Assembly (NCBI RefSeq): GCF_000801315.1
Contig: NZ_CP010054.1
Coordinates: 1,984,001-2,048,000, forward strand
From: Hymenobacter sp. DG25B
GTDB lineage: Bacteria; Bacteroidota; Bacteroidia; Cytophagales; Hymenobacteraceae
Direction of reading: 5' to 3'
DNA: 64,000 bases
A program made the position numbers and the translations under genes. Under the pieces are notes generated by a model. It did not search any database and was not told the DNA's origin. It was given only the letters and a program-made list of their open reading frames with translations. How positions within the stretch are numbered: position 1 is the first letter of the stretch; every line of letters starts with the position of its first letter. Of the stretch, positions 9,546 through 18,191 are shown in pieces.

Positions 9546-10571
9546 CTAGCAGTCATGCGTAAACTCCGGGTCCACGTGCAGGCGGATTTCCTCCCGGATT
9601 TCCTCCACCGACAGCCAGTGGTCGTTGTTGGCGGAGTTGTAGTGAAAGCCCAGCGGTACGGGCTTGCCGCCGAAATGTCGGATGAATTTATCGGTATCCC
9701 ATTGCGGCGTAGCGGGCAGAATCACGTAGTAGCGGTCCAGTTCCACGGTGCTCAGGGCATCGGTTTCCGTAATCATTTCCTCGTGCAGCTTCTCGCCGGG
9801 GCGGATGCCCACAATTTCCTGCTCGCACTGCGGACCAATGGCCTCCGCTACGTCAGTGATTTTATAAGACGGAATTTTAGGCACGAAAATCTCGCCGCCC
9901 CAGGAATGCTCCAGCGCATACAGCACCAGGTCCACGCCTTCTTCCAGCGAGATGTTAAAGCGCGTCATGTCGGGGTGGGTGATGGGCAAAACCCCGTCCT
10001 TGCGGCGTTGCAGGAAAAACGGCACCACGGAGCCCCGGGAGCCGATTACGTTGCCGTAGCGCACCACCGAAAAGCGTAAATCCCGCGCGCCTTTCATGTT
10101 ATTGGCCGCCACAAATAGCTTATCCGAGCACAGCTTGGTAGCGCCGTACAGGTTAATGGGAGCCGCGGCTTTATCGGTACTGAGAGCTACTACTTCCGTC
10201 ACGCCGCAGTCCAGCGCGGCATTGATGACGTTTTCGGCCCCGAAGATGTTGGTTTTAATGCACTCCATCGGGTTATACTCGGCGGCGGGCACCTGCTTGA
10301 GGGCGGCGGCGTGCACAATAATATCGATGCCCTCGCAGGCGCGCTTCATGCGCTCCGCGTCGCGCACATCACCAATGAAATAGCGAATGGCGGGGTACTT
10401 GGCGTGCGAGAACGTCTGCGACATCTCAAACTGCTTCAGCTCATCACGCGAGTAAATCACCAGGCGCTTCACCTGCGGAAACTGCTCCAATACCGTGCGA
10501 ACGAACTGCTTGCCGAAAGAACCGGTACCGCCGGTTACCAGAATGGATTTATGATTGAGGTCGAGAGCCAT
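9546..10571 (-). CDS. pseB: UDP-GlcNAc 4,6-dehydratase (C5-inverting)
   Basis: A 341-residue extended short-chain dehydrogenase. It has the NAD(P) motif VTGGTGSFGKQF at the N-terminus, VHAAALKQVPAAEYNP, and an ALSTDKAAAPINLYGATKL stretch containing the YxxxK catalytic pair. This is the PseB/FlaA1 soluble short form. It performs the first committed step, dehydrating UDP-GlcNAc with inversion at C5. It is the first gene of the minus-strand operon; the promoter must lie in the 10,572-10,825 interval shared with the divergent FkbH-like gene. Confidence 0.95.
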   Translation of the reverse strand: MALDLNHKSILVTGGTGSFGKQFVRTVLEQFPQVKRLVIYSRDELKQFEMSQTFSHAKYPAIRYFIGDVRDAERMKRACEGIDIIVHAAALKQVPAAEYNPMECIKTNIFGAENVINAALDCGVTEVVALSTDKAAAPINLYGATKLCSDKLFVAANNMKGARDLRFSVVRYGNVIGSRGSVVPFFLQRRKDGVLPITHPDMTRFNISLEEGVDLVLYALEHSWGGEIFVPKIPSYKITDVAEAIGPQCEQEIVGIRPGEKLHEEMITETDALSTVELDRYYVILPATPQWDTDKFIRHFGGKPVPLGFHYNSANNDHWLSVEEIREEIRLHVDPEFTHDC

Positions 10572-10663
10572 TGGGGTGATGAGGAGTGGGAGGTGATGAG
10601 GTGAAACGTGACCTGCACCCCACCTCCGGGACTGAGGAGGGCAAAAGTAGGCATTCTAGAGTC

Positions 10664-10862
10664 AGTTGCCAGTTGTGAGTTGCCAGTTGTCGGTTTTTGA
10701 TCAAATTCGGCTGGTTGGGCGCAGGTTGCTCGTTCAGCGTAACTTTGCCGGAGTAATTATTTCTGAAACAGCCGCCGTGGTGGCGGGCATTGTGGTGTCC
10801 GTTTGGCAAGCGGCCCCGACTACGCATGGCACTGGCAACTGGCAACCAACAACTGACAACGG
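10664..10862. repeat. Inverted clusters of a heptamer repeat
   Basis: At 10,664-10,691 four 7-mers follow each other as AGTTGCC, AGTTGTG, AGTTGCC, AGTTGTC. At 10,831-10,858 the opposite-strand form appears as ACTGGCA, ACTGGCA, ACCAACA, ACTGACA. The two clusters sit ~140 bp apart in inverted orientation between pseB and the divergent FkbH-like gene. The right cluster lies inside the first codons of the FkbH reading frame. Confidence 0.8.
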
Positions 10863-12670
10863 ATACGCCCATCAAAGTCGTTATCTGGGACCTGGACGAT
10901 ACGTTCTGGCGCGGTACGCTTTCCGAAGGCGCCATTGAAGCCCTGGAAGAAAACCTGGAGCTGGTGCGCGCTACCGCCGCCCGGGGCATCGTGCACACCA
11001 TCGTTTCCAAAAACGACTTCGCTGCGGCCGAGGCAAAGCTGGTGGAGCTGGGTATCCGCGACCTGTTCGTGTTTCCGCAGATCAGCTGGCAGCCCAAAGG
11101 TCCTATTATAAAGGAGCTGCTGGCGCAAATGCAGTTGCGCGCCCCCAATGCGTTGTTTCTGGATGATAACCCCATCAACCGCGCCGAGGCCCTGTTTTAC
11201 AACCCCAAGCTGCAGGTAGCCGACCCCGCCGACCTGCCCACGCTGGGCCCGCTACTGCGTGCCAGTGGCAAGCCCGACCCCGGTCTCTCGCGCCTGGAAC
11301 AGTACAAACTGCTGGAGCGCCAGCAGCAGGCCCGCTCTACTTACCAGGACAACCTGGCCTTTCTGCGCGATTCGCAGGTGCAGATTGAGTTTCGGGAAGG
11401 CGCGGCCGTGCTGCCCGACCTCGACCGGATAGAAGAACTCATCAACCGCTCCAACCAGCTCAACTTCACCAAGCAGCGCGTTCAAAAAGCGGAGCTGCAA
11501 GCCAGCTTTCAGGATGCTACGCGCCGCTGGGGTACCGTGCGCGTGCAGGACCGTTTCGGGGATTATGGGCTGGTGGGCGTGTATTGCCTGAATCTGGCCG
11601 AAAACCAGCTGGAGCAGCTGGTGTTTTCCTGCCGCATTCTGCACCTGGGCGTAGAGCAGTTCACCTACGCGCACCTTGGGTTTCCGGCCCTGGAGGTGCA
11701 GGGCGAAGTGGCCACGGAACTCAACCAAACCAACCAACCCGACTGGATTACCATCAGCGCGGCGGGCCTGCAAACCCCGGAAGTTGCTCCGGTGGCTGGT
11801 GCCCCCAAATTGCGCGTGCTGCTCAAAGGCGGCTGCGACTTAGGCCAGCTTACGCCCTTTCTGCAGGCTTTTGATCTGGTAGTGACGGAGGAGTTCAACT
11901 ATGTAAACGAGCACCAGATTCCGGTGCACGTAGAGCATACCGCCCTGCTACGCGGCGGCCGGGAGTGGCCAGAACCGGAGAAAAAACGCCTGGCCACCAG
12001 TCTGCCGTTTCTGGGCGAAGAAGCCTTCCAGACCAGGCTCTGGAACCCATCCTATGATGTGCTGGTGTACAGCCCCCTGATGGACTATACCCAGGAGGTG
12101 TACCGCGAAAAAGCCACCGGCCACCAGATTCCGTTCAGCAGCTATAATAATCTGATAACCGTTGATGCCACCGCCCAGGCCGTTAGATTTGCCAAGCGCC
12201 GTTTCCGGGGGCTTGATGAAGCCTTTATGCGGCGCTTTCAGCAGGAGTTTGCCTACGAAGGCCAGATTCGGCCGGCTGATTTCATCGAAAATCTGCGCTG
12301 GCTGCGGGCGCAGGTACCCGCGTCGGTGCCCCTATTCTTCCTCAATGGCGCTGAAATAGAAGTACCCGGCTCCGGCGAAACCGGTGCCAAAGACCGCCAT
12401 ATCCGCATGAACCAGGCATTGCTTGATTTTGTAAGCGAAGCCGAAAACTGCTTTATCGTAGATGTGCGCGACTTTGTGCGCACGCCCGCCGACGTCACCA
12501 ACAACCTGCGCCACTACCAGCGCCAGCACTACCGCACGCTGGCTCAGCGCCTGGCCACTGCCATCGGCCAATGGCAGGGCCGCCAGCTGCAGCGCTCCGT
12601 CTGGGTAGATCTGAAAGCGCGGGCCGCCGGGCTGCTTCCCGCTAAGCTGCGCGCCGTATTGGGCATGTAG
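10826..12670 (+). CDS. FkbH-like HAD-IIIC phosphatase-type protein
   Basis: A 614-residue protein. Residues ~16-150 form a HAD domain with the motif I DxD (VVIWDLDDTFWRGTL) and the conserved FLDDNPINRAEA. A GNAT-like middle part follows (LEELINRSNQLNFTKQR, DRFGDYGLVGVYCL), as in FkbH/BryA-type proteins that handle glyceryl-acyl carriers or glycan precursors. The last ~300 residues (from LKGGCDLGQLTPFL) are a further domain that I do not recognise firmly; a hydrolase-like fold is possible. The ATG at 10,826 precedes the domain by 15 residues encoded by heptamer repeats, and no other ATG/GTG/TTG start lies between it and the HAD motif. An upstream TTG at 10,790 is less likely. It is divergent from the Pse operon. 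Confidence 0.82.
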   Translation: MALATGNQQLTTDTPIKVVIWDLDDTFWRGTLSEGAIEALEENLELVRATAARGIVHTIVSKNDFAAAEAKLVELGIRDLFVFPQISWQPKGPIIKELLAQMQLRAPNALFLDDNPINRAEALFYNPKLQVADPADLPTLGPLLRASGKPDPGLSRLEQYKLLERQQQARSTYQDNLAFLRDSQVQIEFREGAAVLPDLDRIEELINRSNQLNFTKQRVQKAELQASFQDATRRWGTVRVQDRFGDYGLVGVYCLNLAENQLEQLVFSCRILHLGVEQFTYAHLGFPALEVQGEVATELNQTNQPDWITISAAGLQTPEVAPVAGAPKLRVLLKGGCDLGQLTPFLQAFDLVVTEEFNYVNEHQIPVHVEHTALLRGGREWPEPEKKRLATSLPFLGEEAFQTRLWNPSYDVLVYSPLMDYTQEVYREKATGHQIPFSSYNNLITVDATAQAVRFAKRRFRGLDEAFMRRFQQEFAYEGQIRPADFIENLRWLRAQVPASVPLFFLNGAEIEVPGSGETGAKDRHIRMNQALLDFVSEAENCFIVDVRDFVRTPADVTNNLRHYQRQHYRTLAQRLATAIGQWQGRQLQRSVWVDLKARAAGLLPAKLRAVLGM

Positions 12671-12706
12671 TTCTAAAAATAGTCTAGGTGCTCAACTAAA
12701 ACCATC

Positions 12707-12863
12707 TGTCATCCTGAGCTTTGCGAAGGATCTGCCTCACCTAACCCACAACAGCCTTTTCAATATACAAAGCCCTTTACCACGCAACGGATAAAGGGCT
12801 TTGTGCATTTATTTGACGGCATCACAAAGGTGAGGAAGGTCCTTCGCGAAGCTCAGGATGACA
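12707..12863. repeat. Long inverted repeat enclosing a terminator
   Basis: Arms at 12,707-12,742 and 12,828-12,863 match at 33 of 36 positions as reverse complements (core TCATCCTGAGCTT...GCGAAGGA). The right arm supplies the last codons and the TGA stop of the converging GT4 gene. I recognise the TCATCCTGAGC...GCGAAGGATCT core as a dispersed repeat seen in many unrelated bacterial genomes (memory, not searched). Confidence 0.85.
12769..12802. terminator. Bidirectional terminator between FkbH and GT4 genes
   Basis: Stem AAAGCCCTTTA / TAAAGGGCTTT with a ~12-nt loop, placed between two converging genes and centred in the surrounding inverted repeat. The A- and T-rich ends of the stem let it work on both strands. 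Confidence 0.8.
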
Positions 12864-14169
12864 GTAGTCCTTTAATCAGCTTCGCCAACTGCTTCGTAAG
12901 GGCCCGGCGGGAATAGCGGGCATGCGTAAGCCTCGGCAAATCGAGACTGGAGTTGGCGCGCCACATTTCGCAGAGGTTATGCAGATGCTCCAGCATGGCA
13001 CCATACGCATCATAGGGCAGCACGCGGCCGGCCCCGCATTCATCCAGCAGGTGGGCCGCATCAGAATCGCAAGGGCCGATGCAGATAATGGGTTTGTTGG
13101 CGGCCAGGTACTCAAACACCTTACCCGGCAAAATGCCTAGGTTATGCGGCACATCCGGAATGGCCATCAGTAGCACCGTACTGCGCAGCAAGTAGCTAAC
13201 CGACTCATCGTGGGGCACGAAAGGAATCAACTCCGTACGCTCCAGCAAGTCATTTTCTGCTAACTGCCGGCGCACCCCGTCCGATACTTTTCCCACGAAG
13301 CGCAGCCGCAGCGGTACATCGGGGTTCTGGCGGGCGCACTCGGCCACGGCGCTCAGAAACAGCTCAATGTGGTAGGTTTCCGTGATGGTGCCGGTGTGCG
13401 TGATGAGCAGAGCATCTGAGGGTGGGGTGGAGGGCTCCCGAAAGTCACTTTCATCGTAGCCGTTGGGCAGCACGTGAAATTTCTCGCTGGAAAGTTGTGG
13501 CGACTTGCCCAAAAATAACCGCTTGGTGTCGGGGCTGGTGACCAGCACGGCATCGGCCTGCTCCAGCACCTGGCGCTCGTAGCGGGCATCCAGCCAGCGG
13601 GCCAGGGGCGTTTGGTTGAGCTCGTGGTGGTAGTAGATATCGGTCCACGGGTCGCGCAAATCGGCTAGCCAACGCAGTTTGTAGCGTTTTTTTAGCTCCA
13701 ACCCGATGAGCTGGGTGGAGTGTGGCGGGCTGCTGGTGAACACGGCGTCAAATTTCTCGCCTTTGGCATACAGCTCCTCCACGGCGCGCAGCACGTGGCG
13801 GTTCCAGCCCCGGCGCGGATCGGGAATGAAAACATTGCCCCGCACAAACTTGAAAAACCGCTGCGCGAGGCTGGTTTTGCTTTCGTTGGCGAAGCCTCCA
13901 TATGGAATCTGCTGGCGTCCGGTTAGCTTCTTATAGCTGCCAAATGGCTCCGAAGTATCGGTACGCAGTACCCGTACCGAAGCCGGAACATCCGCCGCCA
14001 ACGACAAATCAAGTACCGGATACGCGCCTTTTTCGGGGTCTACAGTAATGACTGTGGGCTCCACCTCGAAGCTGGGCAGGTGCTTCACAAACTTCAGGCT
14101 GCGCTGCACGCCGGCCCCGCCGGAGGGCGGCCAGTAATAGGTAATCACAAGCAGGCGCAGCTTAGACAC
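12853..14169 (-). CDS. Glycosyltransferase family 4 protein
   Basis: A 438-residue GT-B protein. The N-terminus LLVITYYWPPSGGAGVQR is the acceptor-side Gly-rich loop typical of GT4. FTSSPPHSTQLIG and WLADLRDPWTD follow. The C-terminal half has HTGTITETYHIELF and a donor-site region GKVFEYLAANKPIICIGP with the Glu of the family E-x7-E pattern. I chose the GTG at 14,169 because the upstream ORF extension (to 14,286) is low-complexity and would run into the ffh promoter and start. Likely role: sugar transfer to a surface glycan. The stop codon is inside a dispersed repeat, so the last few residues are repeat-derived. Confidence 0.82.
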   Translation of the reverse strand: MSKLRLLVITYYWPPSGGAGVQRSLKFVKHLPSFEVEPTVITVDPEKGAYPVLDLSLAADVPASVRVLRTDTSEPFGSYKKLTGRQQIPYGGFANESKTSLAQRFFKFVRGNVFIPDPRRGWNRHVLRAVEELYAKGEKFDAVFTSSPPHSTQLIGLELKKRYKLRWLADLRDPWTDIYYHHELNQTPLARWLDARYERQVLEQADAVLVTSPDTKRLFLGKSPQLSSEKFHVLPNGYDESDFREPSTPPSDALLITHTGTITETYHIELFLSAVAECARQNPDVPLRLRFVGKVSDGVRRQLAENDLLERTELIPFVPHDESVSYLLRSTVLLMAIPDVPHNLGILPGKVFEYLAANKPIICIGPCDSDAAHLLDECGAGRVLPYDAYGAMLEHLHNLCEMWRANSSLDLPRLTHARYSRRALTKQLAKLIKGLLSS

Positions 14170-14234
14170 GGGCAAAGGAAAGCAAAGGTGAAGCCGCGAA
14201 GGTAAGCAGTAGTCGGCTTTCGGGGTTTTCTGGT

Positions 14235-14242
14235 TATTTTTG
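14235..14242 (+). promoter_or_regulatory. Possible -7 element for ffh
   Basis: TATTTTTG fits the Bacteroidota -7 consensus TAnnTTTG and lies 75 nt before the ffh ATG. The matching -33 TTTG element is weak (TTTC at about 14,215). Low certainty. Confidence 0.4.
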
Positions 14243-14316
14243 GGGAAAATTTGTTCGTTGCGACTCGTTTTACCGCCCGCAACCACCTCCGGAAATCAGC
14301 GCAAATCTGCGAATCA

Positions 14317-15666
14317 ATGTTCGATAACCTCAGTACCAAGTTAGATAAGGCCTTCAAAACGCTGAAAGGCCAGGGCAGCATCACCGAAATCAACGTAGCC
14401 GCCACGGTAAAGGAAATCCGCCGGGCGCTGGTGGATGCCGACGTGAACTACAAGGTGGCCAAAGACGTCACCGACAAGATTAAGGACGAGGCCATGGGCC
14501 GCGACGTGCTCATCAGCGTGTCGCCGGGCCAGCTGCTCACCAAAATCGTGTACGATGAGCTGACCCAGCTGATGGGCGGCGAAAAACAGGATATCGTTAT
14601 TAAAGGCGACCCGGCCGTAGTGCTGCTGTCGGGTCTGCAGGGCTCAGGTAAAACCACCTTCGCCGGTAAGCTGGCCAGCTTCATCAAAAAGCAGAACCGC
14701 ACCGTGCTGCTGGTGGCCTGCGACGTGTACCGCCCCGCCGCTATTGACCAGCTGAAAGTGCTGGGCGAGCAGATTGGCGTGGAAGTGTACTCGGAGCCGG
14801 AAAATAAAAATCCGGTTTCTATCTCGCAGAACGCCATTGAGTTTGCGAAAAAGAATAACAAGAAGGTAGTCATCATTGACACCGCCGGCCGCCTGGCCGT
14901 AGACGAGCAGATGATGCGCGAGATTGAGGCCGTGAAGCGCGCCATCAACCCCTCGGAAACGCTGTTTGTAGTAGACTCCATGACGGGTCAGGACGCCGTG
15001 AACACGGCCAAGACCTTTAATGACCGGCTGAACTTCGACGGCGTCGTCCTCACCAAGCTCGACGGTGACTCGCGTGGTGGTGCGGCGCTGTCTATCCGGG
15101 CGGTAGTGGAGAAACCCATCAAGTTCATCTCCACCGGTGAAAAGATGGAAGCGCTGGACATGTTCTACCCCGACCGCATGGCCCAGCGTATTCTGGGCAT
15201 GGGCGACGTTATTTCGCTGGTAGAGCGCGCCCAACAGCAGTTCGACGAGGAAGAAGCCAAGCGCATCAACCAGAAAATCCGCAAAAACCAGTTCAACTTC
15301 GATGACTTCCTCTCCCAGCTGGAGCAGATCAAGAAGATGGGCAACCTGAAGGATCTGGTGGGCATGATTCCCGGTATGAGCAAGGCCATCAAGGAAGTGG
15401 ATATTGATGATGATGCCTTCAAGCCCATTGAGGCCATTATTAAAAGCATGACTGCGCAGGAGCGGGCTAACCCCGATCTGCTGAACGGCTCGCGCCGCCG
15501 TCGCCTGGCTAAAGGCTCAGGCACCGATATTCAGCAGGTAAACAACCTGATGAAGCAGTTTGAGGACATGCGCAAAGTGATGCGCACCATGAACAAGATG
15601 AGTCAGAGCAAGGGCGGTATGCTGCAAATGGCCCGCATGATGGGTATGCGTGGCGGAATGCGGTAA
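14317..15666 (+). CDS. ffh: Signal recognition particle protein Ffh
   Basis: A 449-residue SRP54 GTPase. The N domain is followed by G1 (GLQGSGKTTFAGKL), DTAGRLAVDEQMM (G3), TKLDGDSRGGAALS (G4), and a Met-rich C-terminal M domain ending in MLQMARMMGMRGGMR that binds 4.5S RNA and signal sequences. It targets inner-membrane and secreted proteins co-translationally through FtsY. I chose the ATG at 14,317 because it gives the canonical MFDNLSTKLDKAFK start; the ORF extends 22 non-family codons further upstream. Convergent with the deaminase gene, with a shared terminator. Confidence 0.97.
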   Translation: MFDNLSTKLDKAFKTLKGQGSITEINVAATVKEIRRALVDADVNYKVAKDVTDKIKDEAMGRDVLISVSPGQLLTKIVYDELTQLMGGEKQDIVIKGDPAVVLLSGLQGSGKTTFAGKLASFIKKQNRTVLLVACDVYRPAAIDQLKVLGEQIGVEVYSEPENKNPVSISQNAIEFAKKNNKKVVIIDTAGRLAVDEQMMREIEAVKRAINPSETLFVVDSMTGQDAVNTAKTFNDRLNFDGVVLTKLDGDSRGGAALSIRAVVEKPIKFISTGEKMEALDMFYPDRMAQRILGMGDVISLVERAQQQFDEEEAKRINQKIRKNQFNFDDFLSQLEQIKKMGNLKDLVGMIPGMSKAIKEVDIDDDAFKPIEAIIKSMTAQERANPDLLNGSRRRRLAKGSGTDIQQVNNLMKQFEDMRKVMRTMNKMSQSKGGMLQMARMMGMRGGMR

Positions 15667-15672
15667 AATGAT

Positions 15673-15783
15673 ATTCCGACCGCAGGGAGGAATCTGAATA
15701 AAAAAGCCCCGAACCATAGTCGTTCGGGGCTTTTTTATTGTTGCGCATTACCTTAAAAGCAGATTCCTCCCTGCGGTCGGAAT
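15673..15783. repeat. Perfect 24-bp inverted repeat enclosing a terminator
   Basis: Arms at 15,673-15,696 and 15,760-15,783 are exact reverse complements over 24 bp (core CCGACCGCAGGGAGGAATC). They flank the ffh/deaminase terminator symmetrically. The core resembles a widely dispersed AGATTCCTC...CGGAATGACA bacterial repeat (from memory). Confidence 0.9.
15700..15736. terminator. Bidirectional terminator, ffh / guanine deaminase
   Basis: Perfect stem of AAAAAAGCCCCGAAC with GTTCGGGGCTTTTTT around a 7-nt loop, with T-runs on either strand, between converging genes. Confidence 0.93.
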
Positions 15784-15790
15784 GACAGAA

Positions 15791-16270
15791 TTAGTATTCC
15801 GTCTTGCTTTCGTGTTGCTGCCAGGCCTGAAAGCCGGCCAGAGCCTCTTCATGCAGCAGCTGCTGCATGGGAATTTGGCGGGAGGAGAGAGGCTTCTCTA
15901 TTTCGTCGTAGATGAACTGGTCATCGAAGCCAATGGCGGCGGCATCCTGCTTGGTGTTGCCGTAGAACACACGGCGCGGGCGGGCCCAGTAAATGGCGCC
16001 CAGGCACATGGGGCAGGGTTCACAGGAAGTATACAGGTCGCAGTCGTCGAGCTGGAAGGTGCCCAGCGTGGTGCAGGCTTTCCGGATGGCGTCGACCTCG
16101 GCGTGGCAGGTAGGGTCGTTAGTGCTGGTTACCTGGTTGAAGCCACGGGCGATAATCTGACCGTCTTTCACAATAACGGCTCCAAACGGGCCACCAAAAC
16201 CGGCTTGCATCTTCTCAACTGAGAGGCGAATGGCCTCCCGCATAAACTCAGGATTGGGGTCTTGCATCAT
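15791..16270 (-). CDS. guaD: Guanine deaminase, CDA-fold
   Basis: A 159-residue nucleoside/base deaminase. The zinc site is complete: CHAEVDAIRKA (His and catalytic Glu) and YTSCEPCPMCLGAIYWA (PCxxC). GGPFGAVIVKDGQIIA and GFDDQFIYDEIEKP are close to the Bacillus GuaD family as I recall it, and the C-terminal FQAW segment is also shared. It would convert guanine to xanthine. A tRNA adenosine deaminase (TadA) is the alternative, but the C-terminal GFDDxFIY region favours GuaD. It stands alone and converges with ffh. Confidence 0.85.
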   Translation of the reverse strand: MMQDPNPEFMREAIRLSVEKMQAGFGGPFGAVIVKDGQIIARGFNQVTSTNDPTCHAEVDAIRKACTTLGTFQLDDCDLYTSCEPCPMCLGAIYWARPRRVFYGNTKQDAAAIGFDDQFIYDEIEKPLSSRQIPMQQLLHEEALAGFQAWQQHESKTEY

Positions 16271-16495
16271 GTCTGTAATTAAGGGTGCAAGGTAGCCACG
16301 GCAGGTTTAAGGATGAACTGCGACTGGCATGTTCAGGAAAGAAGCCAAAGATTATTCCGAGAATTCAGGTAAATGCCAATAACATGGCATAGCAATTGCA
16401 GATGTGTTCCTCGAAAGAATAGTTTTTTAGGTGTTTTGGTTGTGGAAAAGGGAGTAGCTACTAGCTGCTCCTTTTTTATTTGCCTGAAAAACAGG

Positions 16496-16879
16496 TTATT
16501 GCACTACCCGCAGGATGTATTCGTCCTCGCCCTCGGGCAGCGGATTTTTCTCGTTGCGGAAAGCCCCCACGCGGCTGGGGCCGTAGCCCAGGTTTACTTT
16601 CACCCATTCATCGCGCACGGGCAGCATTTCCATAATTTCCCGGCGCAGGATGGCCAGATCAGCCTGCAGATTTTCTACCGCATTTCCCACTTCATCGGCC
16701 TGCTGATCAAAAGAGCCGGTGGCGGAGCGCTGTTCAAAATCCTCCGGTACGGGCTGGCCTTCCCGGGAATGGGCGGCTACAATGGCTTTCTGCAAGTCTT
16801 CTTTGGCGCTGAGGTAAGCTTCCACTTTCTCTTCCAGCGGAAGCAGGGCAGGGTCGAGGTAATCAAGGTTAACGGACAT
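16496..16879 (-). CDS. Hypothetical protein, 127 aa
   Basis: A 127-residue acidic, probably helical and soluble protein with no recognised motif. Strong Glu/Leu periodicity (PLEEKVEAYLSAKEDLQKAIVAA, AVENLQADLAILRREIMEML) suggests a coiled-coil or helical bundle. The C-terminal segment WVKVNLGYGPSRVGAF looks ordered. Codon use resembles neighbouring chromosomal genes. The divergent methyltransferase ORF starts 98 bp away, so the two may share a promoter region. No function can be assigned. Confidence 0.65.
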   Translation of the reverse strand: MSVNLDYLDPALLPLEEKVEAYLSAKEDLQKAIVAAHSREGQPVPEDFEQRSATGSFDQQADEVGNAVENLQADLAILRREIMEMLPVRDEWVKVNLGYGPSRVGAFRNEKNPLPEGEDEYILRVVQ

Positions 16880-16977
16880 GGCGAAAAGGCAAAAGGGAGG
16901 AATGCTGATGTCAACGAAGAGCCGGCGCGAAAGGATACGGTGCCCACTTTGGCCGGCATCCTTTCTATCTTCGCCCC

Positions 16978-17699
16978 ATGTCTGCCTCTGCTACTCCCGA
17001 CCCCCTGGGCCACGCCCTGCTTGCCTGCCTCCACAACACCGACCCCAAGGCGTCGCTGGTGGTGCACTCCAACGTAGCCGATGATGAAGAGCTACCGGCG
17101 CAATACTTCTTCCGCAGCCTCTGGGAAATGCCGGAACTGGAGCGTACCGCGCTGGAAGAGTGCCGCGGCCGTGTTCTGGATATAGGCGCGGGGCGGGCTG
17201 TCATGCTTTGGAGTTGCAAAACCGCGGTTTTCAGGTAAAAGCCGTGGATGTTTCGCCGGGTGCTGTACAGGTAATGGAGGAGCGCGGCGTGCGTGAAGTA
17301 GCCTGTCACGACTTGTTTTCGGTGCCCGCTGCGCACTACGATACCATTTTGATGCTGATGAACGGCCTGGGCCTGGTAGGCACGCTGGAAGGGCTGGAGC
17401 AGTTTCTGGAATATGCCCGTACCCTGCTACTTCCCGGCGGCCAGATTCTGGCAACTTCCTCCGATATAGCTTATCTGTTTGAGGATGAGGACGGCGCCCT
17501 GGTGTTTAACCTGAATGGCCCGTACCACGGCGAGGTGGAATACCGCATGACGTATAACGGCGAAACCGGCGCCCCTTTTCATTGGCTTTTTGCCGGCGCC
17601 GGTATTGTGCAGGACTACGCGGAGGCCGCCGGTTATGAAGTAGAGTTTGTGGCCGAGGACGAACAAGAACAGTACTTAGTGCGTCTAACTGTGCGCTAG
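16978..17699 (+). pseudogene. Class I methyltransferase with a -1 frameshift
   Basis: Two overlapping frames together make one SAM-dependent methyltransferase. The first (16,978 to ~17,193) ends its homology at motif I, RVLDIGAG. The second continues as AGCHALELQNRGFQVKAVDVSPGA, then DTILMLMNGLGLVG and LLLPGGQILATSSD. Joining them gives the canonical VLDIGAGAGCHALEL. A single G missing from the run at 17,190-17,193 explains the break. The first frame runs into a stop at 17,238. It may be a true mutation, a variable tract or a sequencing error. Intact it would be ~240 residues, followed closely by the thioesterase gene. Confidence 0.85.
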
Positions 17700-17718
17700 C
17701 CGTATTCTATTTCCGTTT

Positions 17719-18177
17719 ATGACAGAGTTCGAAAAAATATATACCGTGCGTTGGGCCGACCTCGACCCTAACATCCACATGCGCCACTCGGCCTACACCG
17801 ACTACGCCGCGCAGGTACGCCTGGAATATCTGGCCGAAAATGGCTTCACTATGGCGCACCTTGCCAAGCTGGCCATTGGTCCCATTCTGTTTCGGGAAGA
17901 CACTCGCTTTTTCAAGGAAGTGGGCCTGAGCGAGGTCATTCGCGTAACGGCCGAGCTGGCGGGCATCAATGAAGATGGCTCCCGCTGGCGCATTGTGCAC
18001 AGCATCTATAAAGCCGATGAACGGCTGGCCGCCACCGTGACCGTAGACGGTGCCTGGCTGGATTTGCGCGCCCGCAAGCTAACGGTGCCCCCGGTAGAAA
18101 TGACTGCCATTATGCGGCAACTCGCCCCCCACGCCTCCTACGCCGACATCGTGCGGAAAAGCGAGGAAAAGGCCTGA
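17719..18177 (+). CDS. Acyl-CoA thioesterase, hot-dog fold
   Basis: A 152-residue protein of the 4-hydroxybenzoyl-CoA thioesterase/YbgC-like family. The motif VRWADLDPNIHMRHSAYTDYA near the N-terminus carries the active-site Asp and the following helix; PILFREDTRFFKEVGLSEVIRV is a typical central strand pair. It probably hydrolyses acyl-CoA thioesters. It lies 19 bp after the frameshifted methyltransferase, on the same strand. Exact substrate unknown. Confidence 0.85.
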   Translation: MTEFEKIYTVRWADLDPNIHMRHSAYTDYAAQVRLEYLAENGFTMAHLAKLAIGPILFREDTRFFKEVGLSEVIRVTAELAGINEDGSRWRIVHSIYKADERLAATVTVDGAWLDLRARKLTVPPVEMTAIMRQLAPHASYADIVRKSEEKA

Positions 18178-18191
18178 GCCAAACGCCTGTG

